Source: Candidatus Harrisonbacteria bacterium CG10_big_fil_rev_8_21_14_0_10_44_23 (GTDB lineage: Bacteria > Patescibacteriota > Minisyncoccia > UBA6257 > 1-14-0-10-44-23). Taken from it: a stretch of 25,627 nt of DNA. The stretch spans positions 18,748 through 44,374 of the forward strand of contig PFBB01000002.1 in assembly GCA_002773475.1 (NCBI GenBank). Direction: 5' to 3'. The notes beneath the pieces were generated by a model. The model did no database searches and was not told the origin of the DNA. It was given only the letters and a program-made list of their open reading frames with translations. Positions 11,351 to 20,348 of the stretch are shown here, piece after piece; positions within the stretch are counted from its first letter, which is position 1; every line of letters starts with the position of its first letter. The position numbers were made by a program, and so were the translations under genes.

Positions 11351-14014
11351 ATGAGTCCTTCGCGACAGGTCTTATTAAAGCAAGTTAAATTTCACTCTCT
11401 TTCTCCAGAGGAAACTTTAACGCAACTAGAAAGTAGCGACTCGGGCTTAAGCTCTGAGGAGGCAAAACGCCGCCTAAAGATTTTTGGGGAAAATAAGATT
11501 CAGGAAGGGAAGGGGACGGGAAGATTTAGAATATTTTTTGATCAGCTGAGAAATCCGCTGATTTTTATTTTAATAATAGCGGCTGGCATAACGGCGGCTT
11601 TGGGAGATTACAAGGATTCGTTATTTATTGTAGCGGCGGCTCTTGTAAATATCTCCCTTGGTTTCTATCAGGAAAATAAGGCTGAGCTAGCACTAGCCGC
11701 ACTGAAGAGTTATATAACTGAGCGAGTTTTGGTCTTTCGTGACGGACAAGAAAGAGAGATTGATACAGCTCAATTAATCCCTGGTGATGTGATTCGTTTA
11801 AATCGTGGTGCAAAGATTCCGGCTGATGCGAGAATCCTATTTGAAAATGATACTCGAGTAGATGAATCCGTTTTAACCGGGGAGAGCTTGCCGGAGAGAA
11901 AGACCTCATTAAGAGACAAGCCTGAAACTTCGGTGGTTGATCAGAGTGCAATGGTGTTTGCGGGGACAACTTTAGTCCAAGGCACCTTAAGGGCGGTGAT
12001 TACTGCTACCGGAGACAGAACTGAGATTGGTAAGATTGCGAAATTAGTAGGAGAGGGACAGGACACGGAAACGCCACTAAAAAGGGCACTTTCCAAGTTC
12101 ACTGCACGCGCCAGTTATGTAATCTTGCTATTTGCTGGTTTGATGTTCTGTCTGACCTACTGGTCGGGAGTGAGTTTGCTTGAATCGTTTCTTATTTCGG
12201 TCGCCATTCTTGTTGCGGCCGTGCCGGAGGGGTTGCCAATTGTGATGACGGTCATTTTGGCAATTGGAGTTCAGAGGTTGGCGAGGAGAAACGGGGTGGT
12301 GCGAAAACTTAGCGCTGCCGAGACGCTTGGTTCGACGTCGGTAATATTAACGGATAAGACTGGGACGCTAACGGAGGCAAAGATGGAGCTAGCTGAGGTG
12401 CGTGGATTTTTTGATGATGGAGAGAAGCCGGAAATCAATGTCGAGGAGTTTATCTTAAGTGCCGCCTTATTTAATACGGATGTGGTGATTGAAAATCCCG
12501 GGAATCTTCCCGCGGCCTGGCAGGTGATTGGGAAGTCTTTGGAGGTTTCCTTGGTGAAGGAGGCGGCTAAAAAATATCAGCTTTGTTTACCCGACATTAA
12601 GGATCGATATAGCGAGCTAGTGTCCCTACCTTTTAATTCAAAAAATAAATATTCGGCTAGTGCGTACGAGTCGAACCTAGAGATATTTCAGGAATTTTTT
12701 GGGAAGAAAAATTTGCGGATTGTTAGTTTATTGGGTGCGCCCGAGCTTCTGATAGAAAAAACTACATTCTCAAAAGATAAGAAGGAGGAGGTGTTGTCAC
12801 TGGTTGAATCGATGGCTAGCGATGGGTCTCGGGTGGTAGCGGTGGCTTTTAAGAGCATTGCTAGAAATTCTGGTAGCGATAAGATTGCTTTGGCGGAGGA
12901 TGATAATTTGGATGGATTTAGAGTTTTTGGACTATTGGCTTTTAGAGACCCTATCAGAGAGGGGGTCTCTGAAGCACTGGCCAGGATTTCAGCAGGTGGA
13001 GTACGAACGGTGATTGTTACGGGCGATCATACTGGCACGGCTATGGCTGTGGCAAGAGAGTTAGGAATTGAAGTTGAAAGAACGGAGGTTATGGATGGAA
13101 AAATTTTAGATGGACTGAGCGAAGAAGAGCTCAAGCAAAGACTGGGTAATTTAAAAATTGTCTCAAGGGTTAGCCCTGAGGGGAAAATGAAATTAGCGAG
13201 GGCATTTCAGGCTAGTGGTGAAGTGGTGGCAATGACTGGTGACGGGGTAAATGATGCCCCGGCTTTAAAACAGGCGGACATTGGTGTAGCGATGGGAAGT
13301 GGCACCGATGTGGCAAGAGGGGTAGCTGATCTGGTTTTGCTGGACGACAATTATACTACGATTGTCGAAGCGATTCTTGAGGGAAGGCGAATTGTAAATA
13401 ATATTCGAAAGGCTTTGGTTTATCTTGGTTCAACTGTATTCGACGAGGTTCTTCTGATTGGCGGATCGCTCTTGCTTGGATTTGCCATACCATTAAATGC
13501 GCTTCAAATTTTGTGGATTAATTTCTTTACTGATAGCTTTCCGGGTATATCTTTAGCCTTTGAGGAGAAGATTGACGATCTCGAACATCGGCCAAGCACG
13601 ATAAAGGATGGCTTGCTGACTAAGAACATGAAAATCCTTCTTTTTATTAATGGGTTGGTTGGAGCTTTGTTAGTGTTGGGCTTATATGCTTGGATGTTGG
13701 GGCAGGGATATGAGGAGATTTTAACTAGAACTGTTGTGTTCGCAGCATTTTCTAGCTATAGCCTGTTTCTGGTATTTGCGGTCCGCTCGCTGAAAAAGAG
13801 CGTTGTTAGTTACAACCCATTTTCTAATACATTTTTATTGATGAGTGTTGTGTTTGGTCTGGCGATGATCGCGATTGCTATTTATATTCCATTCTTTCAA
13901 ACACTCTTTGGGACGGTGGCGCTGTCGGCAAATTGGATCATGCTAGTGGTCGCCTTTGGAATATTAAATATTCTCGTTATTGAAATATCAAAGGCCTTGT
14001 TTACTGATGCTTAG
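11351..14014 (+). CDS. P2-type cation-transporting ATPase (Ca2+-ATPase-like)
   Basis: The 887-aa membrane pump has all P-type hallmarks. An N-terminal cation-ATPase region (about 14-60) is followed by transmembrane pair 1-2 (about 66-105), the actuator domain with TGES (176-179), and transmembrane pair 3-4 with VPEGLP (291-296), the ion-site motif of SERCA/PMCA-type pumps. DKTGTL carries the phosphorylated aspartate D335. The nucleotide-binding domain follows, then the hinge TGDGVND (629-635), and a C-terminal cation-ATPase region with about six membrane helices that begins with NNIRKALVYL. It would couple ATP hydrolysis to cation transport across the cytoplasmic membrane; Ca2+ is the likely substrate by family, but Na+/K+ or other export is possible. 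No Shine-Dalgarno is visible. The 3' end overlaps the convergent comF-like gene by four bases. Confidence 0.92.
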   Translation: MSPSRQVLLKQVKFHSLSPEETLTQLESSDSGLSSEEAKRRLKIFGENKIQEGKGTGRFRIFFDQLRNPLIFILIIAAGITAALGDYKDSLFIVAAALVNISLGFYQENKAELALAALKSYITERVLVFRDGQEREIDTAQLIPGDVIRLNRGAKIPADARILFENDTRVDESVLTGESLPERKTSLRDKPETSVVDQSAMVFAGTTLVQGTLRAVITATGDRTEIGKIAKLVGEGQDTETPLKRALSKFTARASYVILLFAGLMFCLTYWSGVSLLESFLISVAILVAAVPEGLPIVMTVILAIGVQRLARRNGVVRKLSAAETLGSTSVILTDKTGTLTEAKMELAEVRGFFDDGEKPEINVEEFILSAALFNTDVVIENPGNLPAAWQVIGKSLEVSLVKEAAKKYQLCLPDIKDRYSELVSLPFNSKNKYSASAYESNLEIFQEFFGKKNLRIVSLLGAPELLIEKTTFSKDKKEEVLSLVESMASDGSRVVAVAFKSIARNSGSDKIALAEDDNLDGFRVFGLLAFRDPIREGVSEALARISAGGVRTVIVTGDHTGTAMAVARELGIEVERTEVMDGKILDGLSEEELKQRLGNLKIVSRVSPEGKMKLARAFQASGEVVAMTGDGVNDAPALKQADIGVAMGSGTDVARGVADLVLLDDNYTTIVEAILEGRRIVNNIRKALVYLGSTVFDEVLLIGGSLLLGFAIPLNALQILWINFFTDSFPGISLAFEEKIDDLEHRPSTIKDGLLTKNMKILLFINGLVGALLVLGLYAWMLGQGYEEILTRTVVFAAFSSYSLFLVFAVRSLKKSVVSYNPFSNTFLLMSVVFGLAMIAIAIYIPFFQTLFGTVALSANWIMLVVAFGILNILVIEISKALFTDA

Positions 14015-14718
14015 CGCTTAGCAAGGACTAACGCTACGATCTTCTTAAATCCAAAATTATTTAGTGTTTTGACAGCCTCATTTATGGTGGCGCCGGTGGT
14101 AAATATATCGTCAACTATCAGTAGGTTGGCGGGTCGGTCAACCTGGCCAACGGAAAAAGCTCCTTGGATGTTAGTGATTCTGTCTTGCTTAGATTTTAGC
14201 TCGGACTGGGGTCGACTGTGTTTGCTGCGAATGAGTAATTTAGTTGAAACGGGTAATTTGGTTATTTCTGCAAGGCTTCTCGCGATAATCTCGGATTGGT
14301 TGTAGCCACGCCCTCTTAGTCTCTTAGCTGATAAAGGGAGGGGGACTATAATAAAATCTGATAAATCGAGTTGGATAAAATGAAGATATTCGAGGAGAAG
14401 TTTTTTGATAGTGGGTTGGATAGTGGTGCGTCCATTAAACTTTAGGTCTTTGATTAGTTTGCGGGTTGTCGGACAATGGTAGTTTGAAACTGCTAGCAGG
14501 GGATAGTTTGCTTCTTGAAATTTTGGGTTAGTCCCAGCTGGTACTCGGCGAAGATCTTTAGATTGGAAAAACGCATGATTGATTTCAACCTGATTTAGAC
14601 AATCACTGCAAATTGGTCCAAAAGATTGCTCTACTCTTAGAAGAGCGGAGCAGTTTAGACAGGTTGGGGGAAAGATTAAGTCTAGAAGGGAAGAAAATAA
14701 TATTCTCCAGCTTTTCAT
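14011..14718 (-). CDS. comF: ComF-family phosphoribosyltransferase
   Basis: This 235-aa protein has an N-terminal zinc finger (C20, C23, C37, C40) and a phosphoribosyltransferase-type fold. PLPLSAKRLRGRGYNQSEIIARSLA (about 127-151) is the ComF signature, and LLIVDDIFTTGATINE (about 199-214) is the PRPP-binding loop. ComF proteins are needed for uptake of single-stranded DNA in transformable bacteria. The gene is divergent from pilM across only 27 bases, so a DNA-uptake link with the pilus operon is plausible. An extended -10 places the transcript start within a few bases of the ATG. Confidence 0.88.
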   Translation of the reverse strand: MKSWRILFSSLLDLIFPPTCLNCSALLRVEQSFGPICSDCLNQVEINHAFFQSKDLRRVPAGTNPKFQEANYPLLAVSNYHCPTTRKLIKDLKFNGRTTIQPTIKKLLLEYLHFIQLDLSDFIIVPLPLSAKRLRGRGYNQSEIIARSLAEITKLPVSTKLLIRSKHSRPQSELKSKQDRITNIQGAFSVGQVDRPANLLIVDDIFTTGATINEAVKTLNNFGFKKIVALVLAKR

Positions 14719-14736
14719 TGTGCTAAAATTATAACA
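14719..14736. promoter_or_regulatory. Overlapping divergent extended -10 promoters of pilM and comF
   Basis: On the plus strand TGTGCTAAAAT (14719-14729) is an extended -10 for pilM, with a leader of about 9 bases. On the minus strand TGT-TATAAT (14736 down to 14728) is a perfect extended -10 for comF, giving an almost leaderless transcript. The two -10 elements share bases 14728-14729, so one polymerase should exclude the other. Confidence 0.6.
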
Positions 14737-14745
14737 TCACATCCT

Positions 14746-15816
14746 ATGGGCATTTTTTCATTTGGTAAAAGATCGGATCTGTTTGGGGTAGATATTGGTA
14801 CTAGCTCAATTAAGGTTGCGCAATTGGCCGGCTCGCGAGAGGCGGGTTTTACTTTAACTAGATATTCAATCTTAGAGGCGCACGGACAAATAGATCGAGC
14901 CAACAGCGCCCTGCAGGCCAACGGCCTAAAGCTTTTAGACAAGGAGATTGTTTCGTATTTAAAGCTAATTAAGGAGAAGGCGGGAATTACGGCAACTCGG
15001 GCTACGGCTTCGATCCCAACGTTTGCTGGTTTTACCACTCTTTTAGAGCTACCAGTCACGTCGGATAAGGAGATTAATCAAACTATTAACTACCAGGCTA
15101 AAAATTATATACCGCTACCGATAACAACCGTTACCCTCGATTGGTTGAAGGTAGGGGAGCGGGAGGCCCCTGATGGTACTAAGCGACAGCAGGTTTTCTT
15201 AATTTCTATTCCAAATGAGACGATAGAGCACTATACCAACATTTTTAATCAGGCTGGGTTTATCTTAGACTCCCTCGAGATTGAGAATGTCAGCGTGGCG
15301 CGAATTCTTTCGGCGGCGAGTAAGACACCGAAGCTGATTGTTGATTTGGGCGGGCGATCAACATCTATGACGGTGGCAAAAGAAGGTGAATTAAAGTTTG
15401 CTGGGCAAACTGATTACGCCAGCGGATCTTTGACTCAGACTTTGGCTCAGGCGCTTAACATCCACCCACGAAGAGCCGAGGATTTAAAGCGGGCGACTCA
15501 CTTGGCCGCCGTTGGAGGAGAGCAGGAATTATCCACAATAATGCTACCAATTATCGATGCTATACTTAGTGAGGTGGAGAGAGTCCGAGTCAATTTTGAA
15601 AAAAGCTACGGTGAAAAAATTGATCAGATAATTCTCAATGGAGCCGGAGCCAACTTGTCCGGCCTGGTTGAGTATGTCAGCTCGAGTCTGTCTTTGCCGA
15701 CAGTTTTGTCTCCGTTAAGTAACTATATAAAATTTCCACCAGAAGTGGATGCGATTAAGGAAGAATTGGGTCCAACCCTGAGCGTTGCCGTTGGACTTGC
15801 TCTTAAAAATATATAA
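14746..15816 (+). CDS. pilM: Type IV pilus assembly protein PilM
   Basis: The 356-aa cytoplasmic actin-like protein begins with a conserved short N-terminus and GVDIGTSSIKVAQL (about 14-27), the phosphate-1 loop of the actin/FtsA fold. LIVDLGGRSTSMTV (about 201-214) is the second phosphate loop, and ILNGAGANLSGLVEYV (about 293-308) is the adenosine-binding motif. PilM binds ATP and the N-terminus of PilN and connects the inner-membrane platform to the motor. It is the first gene of the pilus operon and has its own extended -10. Length and motifs are normal. Confidence 0.93.
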   Translation: MGIFSFGKRSDLFGVDIGTSSIKVAQLAGSREAGFTLTRYSILEAHGQIDRANSALQANGLKLLDKEIVSYLKLIKEKAGITATRATASIPTFAGFTTLLELPVTSDKEINQTINYQAKNYIPLPITTVTLDWLKVGEREAPDGTKRQQVFLISIPNETIEHYTNIFNQAGFILDSLEIENVSVARILSAASKTPKLIVDLGGRSTSMTVAKEGELKFAGQTDYASGSLTQTLAQALNIHPRRAEDLKRATHLAAVGGEQELSTIMLPIIDAILSEVERVRVNFEKSYGEKIDQIILNGAGANLSGLVEYVSSSLSLPTVLSPLSNYIKFPPEVDAIKEELGPTLSVAVGLALKNI

Positions 15817-15819
15817 AGA

Positions 15820-16569
15820 ATGATTGCTAAGCCCAATCAAGACCCAAATATGCAACCCGACAGCCCATACGCAAGTTTGGGGGCTGATAGTTCTGATACT
15901 GCGGGTTTTTCTTGGCGACTAGTCACTTTTATGTTGATTCTTTTCGTTGCTTCGGTTGGTAGTTTCCTAGGGTTAAAACTGGGGTATCAACCATTGATAG
16001 AGGCGAGGATTAGATCAGTTGATAATCAGTTGGCGGAAATTGGTGATCAGATTCCCGCTGATAGCCAACAGGAGTTTGTTGGGTTTTACTCTCAATTGCT
16101 TAACTTGCAAAGTATTTTAAGCACTCACGTAAGTATGTCGCCTTTCTTAAAGGTTTTGGCGGAAAATACAAACACGAGGGTTTATTACACCGCGATGACC
16201 TTAGATGCCGATGATAAGAAGCTGACCCTCGAGGGCTCCGCGCCAAATTTTGCTATTTTGGGACAGCAGTTAGAACGTTTTGATGCTGTGCCGGTATTGA
16301 GTCGGTCAACATTAGCCGAATCGCAACAAAGCGGCGGATTGGTAAACTTTAGGATAATAATTTATCTAAATAGAGATACTTTTAATGAGGTTCGCGGGTT
16401 TGTTTCTCCAACCCCTACCGCAGAGGTTGCACCAGCTACTGAGACGGAGGTTGCTCCAACGGAGACTGTTCCGGCTGATGGTGCTGCGGGCGCAGGAGTA
16501 GATGCAAATCCACAGGTCCAGGGAGCTAGCATACAGAAGATAAATTTGAATGAATATCTAGGGCTATGA
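15820..16569 (+). CDS. pilN: PilN-like type IV pilus alignment protein
   Basis: This 249-aa bitopic membrane protein has a cytoplasmic N-terminus (1-32), one membrane helix (about 33-54), a coiled coil (about 58-110) and a beta/alpha domain of PilN type (about 115-195; YYTAMTLDADDKKLTLEGSAPNF). A long tail rich in Ala, Pro, Thr and Glu (about 200-236) lies outside the membrane and is unusual for PilN. It starts three bases after the pilM stop and overlaps the pilO-like gene by four bases (ATGA). The pilN symbol rests on order and topology as much as on motifs. Confidence 0.8.
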   Translation: MIAKPNQDPNMQPDSPYASLGADSSDTAGFSWRLVTFMLILFVASVGSFLGLKLGYQPLIEARIRSVDNQLAEIGDQIPADSQQEFVGFYSQLLNLQSILSTHVSMSPFLKVLAENTNTRVYYTAMTLDADDKKLTLEGSAPNFAILGQQLERFDAVPVLSRSTLAESQQSGGLVNFRIIIYLNRDTFNEVRGFVSPTPTAEVAPATETEVAPTETVPADGAAGAGVDANPQVQGASIQKINLNEYLGL

Positions 16570-17144
16570 AGCAACCACAAAAAAGATTACTAAGTCTGAT
16601 ATTTTCTCTAATACTTTTGATTTTAACGATTTTTGTATTTTCGTCTTACGTTTCTGCGGCCTACGATGATGTTAATGAGTTAAGAGCCGAGTTTTTGACC
16701 AAGCAGGATGCATTGGATGGTCAGAGACAAATTGTTGAAAAGGTAAATGAGCTACTAACTCGCTATCAAAGTATTCCTCAATTAGCGGAGGTGATGGCGC
16801 TCGCCGTTCCAAATGGAGAGCAGACTGCTGACGCATTTAATCAAATTAGGGTTTTGGCGGAGAGAAATAAGCTATCGATGAGTAGTTTTAGCACCACTCA
16901 GGGGTCGGCCTTTAAAAGTGTGTCGCCAAATGCTTCGGGATTACTGCGCGAGATGGGCTCACTCAAGATAGAGGCAACGCTTCTGGGAAGCTACAGTGGT
17001 CTAGATGGATTTTTGACTGACCTAGCTTCTAATATTCGAATTATGGATATTGAAAGTCTGAAGGTTCAACCGGCCGGATCAGCTGGTGGCGACTTTTTCT
17101 TCTTTAACATCGTGATAACAACTTATTATCAAACTACCGAATAG
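16566..17144 (+). CDS. pilO: PilO-like type IV pilus alignment protein
   Basis: The 192-aa protein has a membrane helix at about residues 9-31, a coiled coil (about 35-70) and a C-terminal ferredoxin-like domain with VPNGEQTADAFNQIRVLAERNKLSMSSF and the SYSGLDGFLTDLASNIRIMDIESLKV stretch typical of PilO/GspM-type proteins. It would dimerise with PilN in the inner-membrane platform. It is linked to the upstream gene by ATGA and is followed by the next gene after one base. Confidence 0.82.
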   Translation: MKQPQKRLLSLIFSLILLILTIFVFSSYVSAAYDDVNELRAEFLTKQDALDGQRQIVEKVNELLTRYQSIPQLAEVMALAVPNGEQTADAFNQIRVLAERNKLSMSSFSTTQGSAFKSVSPNASGLLREMGSLKIEATLLGSYSGLDGFLTDLASNIRIMDIESLKVQPAGSAGGDFFFFNIVITTYYQTTE

Positions 17145-17145
17145 T

Positions 17146-17436
17146 ATGGCTATCAAGATTAACCAACCTAGGAAAGGACGAAGCTTCACTCGATTGATTG
17201 CAGTTGTTGTTATCTTTGGGGTTGTGTTTGCAGCAATTTACTTTTTGTTCTTTGCTCCCGCCCCGGGGTTTGATTATATCGCTCCATCCGAATTGGAGCG
17301 CAACGAAGAATTAGCCTCCTTTGATCTTGATCCGAAGACCGTTTTCAATAGTGACGAGTTTCAATCCTTAGAGGTTTTCCGAGTTGAAACTGGAGAGGGG
17401 AATTTTGGGCGCACTAATCCGTTTGTTGCTCCATAG
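17146..17436 (+). CDS. Small membrane protein in PilP position
   Basis: This 96-aa protein has a basic N-terminus, one membrane helix (about 17-36) and an acidic extracellular part. It ends in EGNFGRTNPFVAP, like the Gly-Arg-x-Asn-Pro-Phe ending seen in PilP-type and related pilus lipoproteins. There is no lipobox. Its place between pilO and pilB suggests a part of the alignment complex, perhaps a short PilP counterpart, but homology cannot be shown here. Confidence 0.65.
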   Translation: MAIKINQPRKGRSFTRLIAVVVIFGVVFAAIYFLFFAPAPGFDYIAPSELERNEELASFDLDPKTVFNSDEFQSLEVFRVETGEGNFGRTNPFVAP

Positions 17437-17496
17437 CTTTATCGAACCGGGATCAGTGTTGGAAGACCTCTCTAAATAGACGGTTTTAAATTTTTT

Positions 17497-19227
17497 ATGG
17501 ACAATCAAGCATTAATAAATGAACTGATAAATTCTGGAAAGCTCTCTAAGGAGGTCGGAGAGCTTGCTCTGCGTGACGCAAACTCGTTTGGCAGAGGAAT
17601 TGAGGAAATTTTGCTTTCCAAGAATGCTTTGCCGGAAATAGATATTGCTCAAGCAAAAGCAAAGGTTTTAAACATTCCCTACAAAAAGGTAAGTGTTACC
17701 GAAATTGATGACAAGCTTTTAAAACTAATTCCGGAGGAAACGGCAAAAACGTATAAGGTGATTCCACTCTCTCAAGATGGAGAGACTTTGATTGTCGGAA
17801 TGGTAAATCCAGATGATGACAAGAGTCAGGAAATGCTTAGATTTATTGGTAAGCAAAACAAGGTTAGTTTGGGTGCGTACGTTATCACCCAATCAGATCT
17901 AGACGCCGTCCTGCACCGTTATTCGCCATTTACTAGCATCTATCAAGAAGCTCTACGATCTTTAAACTTAAAGCCAACTGGTGGAATTGAGTCTCCCACT
18001 AAGACGATTGGTTTAGAAGAGCGAGGAAAGGGCGTAGCTGAGGATGCACCCGTCATTAAAATTGTTGCTTCTTTACTGAAGGAAGCGGTGGCGGCAAAAG
18101 CGTCGGATATTCACATTGAGCCACAAAGAAAACGAATGCGGGTACGTTTTAGAATGGATGGGCGATTGAAGGAGTTTGCTTCAATGCCACTTGAATTGCA
18201 CCAACCGATTGCTTCGCGGGTAAAGATTATGTCGGATTTAAAGATTGATGAAAATCGCGTGCCTCAGGATGGACGTTTTAGAACTAATATATTTGGCCGA
18301 GAGATTGATTTTCGTGTCTCCACCTTCCCAACTCCAGCCGGAGAGAAGATTGCTCTTCGTGTCTTAGATCCAGAAACGGGATTGAAGAGCTTGGATGACT
18401 TGGGTATGAAGGAGCGTAATAAAAATATCCTGTTGAGAAACGTAAACCGTCCCTACGGAATGGTTTTGATTACTGGGCCGACTGGAAGTGGTAAGACAAC
18501 AACGATTTATGCCCTGATGCAAATTATGAATCAAGAGATAAAAAATATTGTGAGTCTGGAGGACCCAGTAGAATATACTATTGATGGGCTAAATCAATCT
18601 CAGGTGCGGCCGGAGATCAAATACACCTTCGCTTCTGGTTTGCGCCAGATCCTCCGACAGGACCCAGATGTGATTATGGTTGGTGAGATCCGGGATAAAG
18701 AGACGGCGGAACTTTCGGTGCACGCTGCTCTGACGGGGCACATTGTTTTGTCTACCTTGCACACCAACAATTCGGTTTCAGTTATTCCACGATTGGTAGA
18801 TATGGGTGTGGAGCCATTTTTATTGCCTTCGGCCTTGAACTTAATGGCTGCACAGCGATTGGTTTCGCGCCTCTGTGATGCATGCAAAAAGGAGGAAAAG
18901 CCGTCGGAGCAGCTAAATAGGGAGATTGAGGCCCAATTAGCAACCCTTCCACCAGAGTTGAAAGAGAGATATAAAGAACCGCACAAGGTTTATCGACCGG
19001 TTGGTTGCGATAAGTGTCACAATGGGCTGACTGGGCGGGTGGCCTTATTTGAACTATTTGAGATGACCCCGCAACTAAGCGAGGCTTTAAGCGAATCAAT
19101 TCAGGAGAGCAAGATTCAAGCTGAAGCAAAGCGGCAGGGGATGGTGACTTTGCGACAAGACGGAATTATGAAGGCCTTAGACGGCCTCGTTAGCATTGAA
19201 GAGGTTTTAAGAGAAACTGCTCAATAA
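17497..19227 (+). CDS. pilB: Type IV pilus extension ATPase PilB
   Basis: The 576-aa GspE/PilB-family motor has an MshEN-type N-terminal domain (about 1-150), a linker, then the secretion ATPase core. SDIHIEPQ (about 203-210) precedes Walker A GPTGSGKTT (327-335, Lys333), the Asp box, Walker B DPDVIMVGE and the His box. A tetracysteine zinc site (C460, C463, C504, C507), which separates GspE/PilB from PilT, is complete. It powers pilin polymerisation at the cytoplasmic face of PilC. Size is normal. A 60-base gap lies upstream. Confidence 0.95.
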   Translation: MDNQALINELINSGKLSKEVGELALRDANSFGRGIEEILLSKNALPEIDIAQAKAKVLNIPYKKVSVTEIDDKLLKLIPEETAKTYKVIPLSQDGETLIVGMVNPDDDKSQEMLRFIGKQNKVSLGAYVITQSDLDAVLHRYSPFTSIYQEALRSLNLKPTGGIESPTKTIGLEERGKGVAEDAPVIKIVASLLKEAVAAKASDIHIEPQRKRMRVRFRMDGRLKEFASMPLELHQPIASRVKIMSDLKIDENRVPQDGRFRTNIFGREIDFRVSTFPTPAGEKIALRVLDPETGLKSLDDLGMKERNKNILLRNVNRPYGMVLITGPTGSGKTTTIYALMQIMNQEIKNIVSLEDPVEYTIDGLNQSQVRPEIKYTFASGLRQILRQDPDVIMVGEIRDKETAELSVHAALTGHIVLSTLHTNNSVSVIPRLVDMGVEPFLLPSALNLMAAQRLVSRLCDACKKEEKPSEQLNREIEAQLATLPPELKERYKEPHKVYRPVGCDKCHNGLTGRVALFELFEMTPQLSEALSESIQESKIQAEAKRQGMVTLRQDGIMKALDGLVSIEEVLRETAQ

Positions 19228-19232
19228 ATAAG

Positions 19233-19241
19233 TGATATACT
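19233..19241 (+). promoter_or_regulatory. Possible internal extended -10 promoter before pilT
   Basis: TGA-TATACT lies in the 41-base gap between pilB and pilT, 27 bases before the pilT start. It could allow the retraction motor to be made separately from the rest of the operon. No -35 is evident. Confidence 0.35.
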
Positions 19242-19268
19242 AATATAAATAATTGTTATCGGATAAAT

Positions 19269-20339
19269 ATGGATTATCAAAAAAAGTTAAATGAGCTATT
19301 AGTTGCAACGGAGCAACAAAATGCTTCGGATTTACACATCAGCGTTGGTAAAAAGCCAACTCTTCGAGTTGATTCTAAGCTAATTGCTCTGGAGCAAGAA
19401 GATATTATTACTCCAGAATCTGCGGAGGGTTTGGTGAGCGCGCTTTTAAATGATGAACAAAAGGAAATTTTTGCGCAGAAAAAAGAGTACGACTTCTCAT
19501 TTGCCCACGGTGACGGGACTCGTTTTCGGGTGAATGTATTTTTACAGAAAACTTATATGGCGGCGGCTTTGCGCTTGATTCCTTCCCAAATCAAGACTAT
19601 TGAAGAATTAAATCTCCCACCCGTTTTACACGATTTTGCTAAGCTTTCGCAGGGGTTTGTATTGGTTGTGGGGCCAGCCGGACACGGCAAATCAACCACC
19701 CTGGCTGCGCTCTTGGACGAGATTAACCACACGCGAACGGACCATTTAATCACGGTTGAGGATCCAATTGAATATCTCTTTACCCAAGACCGATCAATGA
19801 TTTCTCAACGGGAGGTTGGCCCAGATACCCGAAGTTTTAATTCTGCTCTTCGAAGCGTTTTGCGACAGGACCCAGATGTGATCATGGTTGGAGAAATGCG
19901 CGATCCAGAATCTATTTCAACCGCAATGACGGCGGCAGAAACCGGACATTTGGTTTTTTCAACTTTGCACACTAATTCGGCAAGCCAGAGTATTGACCGT
20001 ATTATTGATAGTTTTCCAGAGGGGCAACAGGGTCAGGTGACCTCGCAATTAGCGGCCACATTGGTTGGGATCGTTTCTCAGCGATTAATTCCTAGGATTA
20101 ATGGCGGTTTAGTGCCAGCGGTGGAGATTATGATCGTTAATTCGGCGATTAAAAACTTGATTCGGGAGAAGAAGGCTTATCAAATTGATTTGGTTATTGA
20201 GACCAACTTACAGGAGGGGATGTCCACACTTAATCGAAGTTTGGCGATGTTGGTTAAGCAAAAAGAAATTACAATGGAAAATGCAGAGCTGTATTCTCCA
20301 AACCCTGCTGAATTTAGAATTTTGATGGAGAAGATTTAG
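19269..20339 (+). CDS. pilT: Type IV pilus retraction ATPase PilT
   Basis: The 356-aa hexameric ATPase drives pilus retraction. SDLHISVG (about 20-27) starts the N-terminal PAS-like domain. Walker A is GPAGHGKST (135-143, Lys141), with Ala and His where GPTGSGKST is usual. The Asp box VEDPIEYL, Walker B DPDVIMVGE (201-209) and His box TLHTNSA follow. AIKNLIREKK (about 297-306) is the AIRNLIRE signature of PilT. There is no zinc tetracysteine, which excludes PilB. GGA lies six bases upstream of the ATG. PilT next to pilB implies a retractile pilus. Confidence 0.94.
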   Translation: MDYQKKLNELLVATEQQNASDLHISVGKKPTLRVDSKLIALEQEDIITPESAEGLVSALLNDEQKEIFAQKKEYDFSFAHGDGTRFRVNVFLQKTYMAAALRLIPSQIKTIEELNLPPVLHDFAKLSQGFVLVVGPAGHGKSTTLAALLDEINHTRTDHLITVEDPIEYLFTQDRSMISQREVGPDTRSFNSALRSVLRQDPDVIMVGEMRDPESISTAMTAAETGHLVFSTLHTNSASQSIDRIIDSFPEGQQGQVTSQLAATLVGIVSQRLIPRINGGLVPAVEIMIVNSAIKNLIREKKAYQIDLVIETNLQEGMSTLNRSLAMLVKQKEITMENAELYSPNPAEFRILMEKI

Positions 20340-20348
20340 GTATAGACT

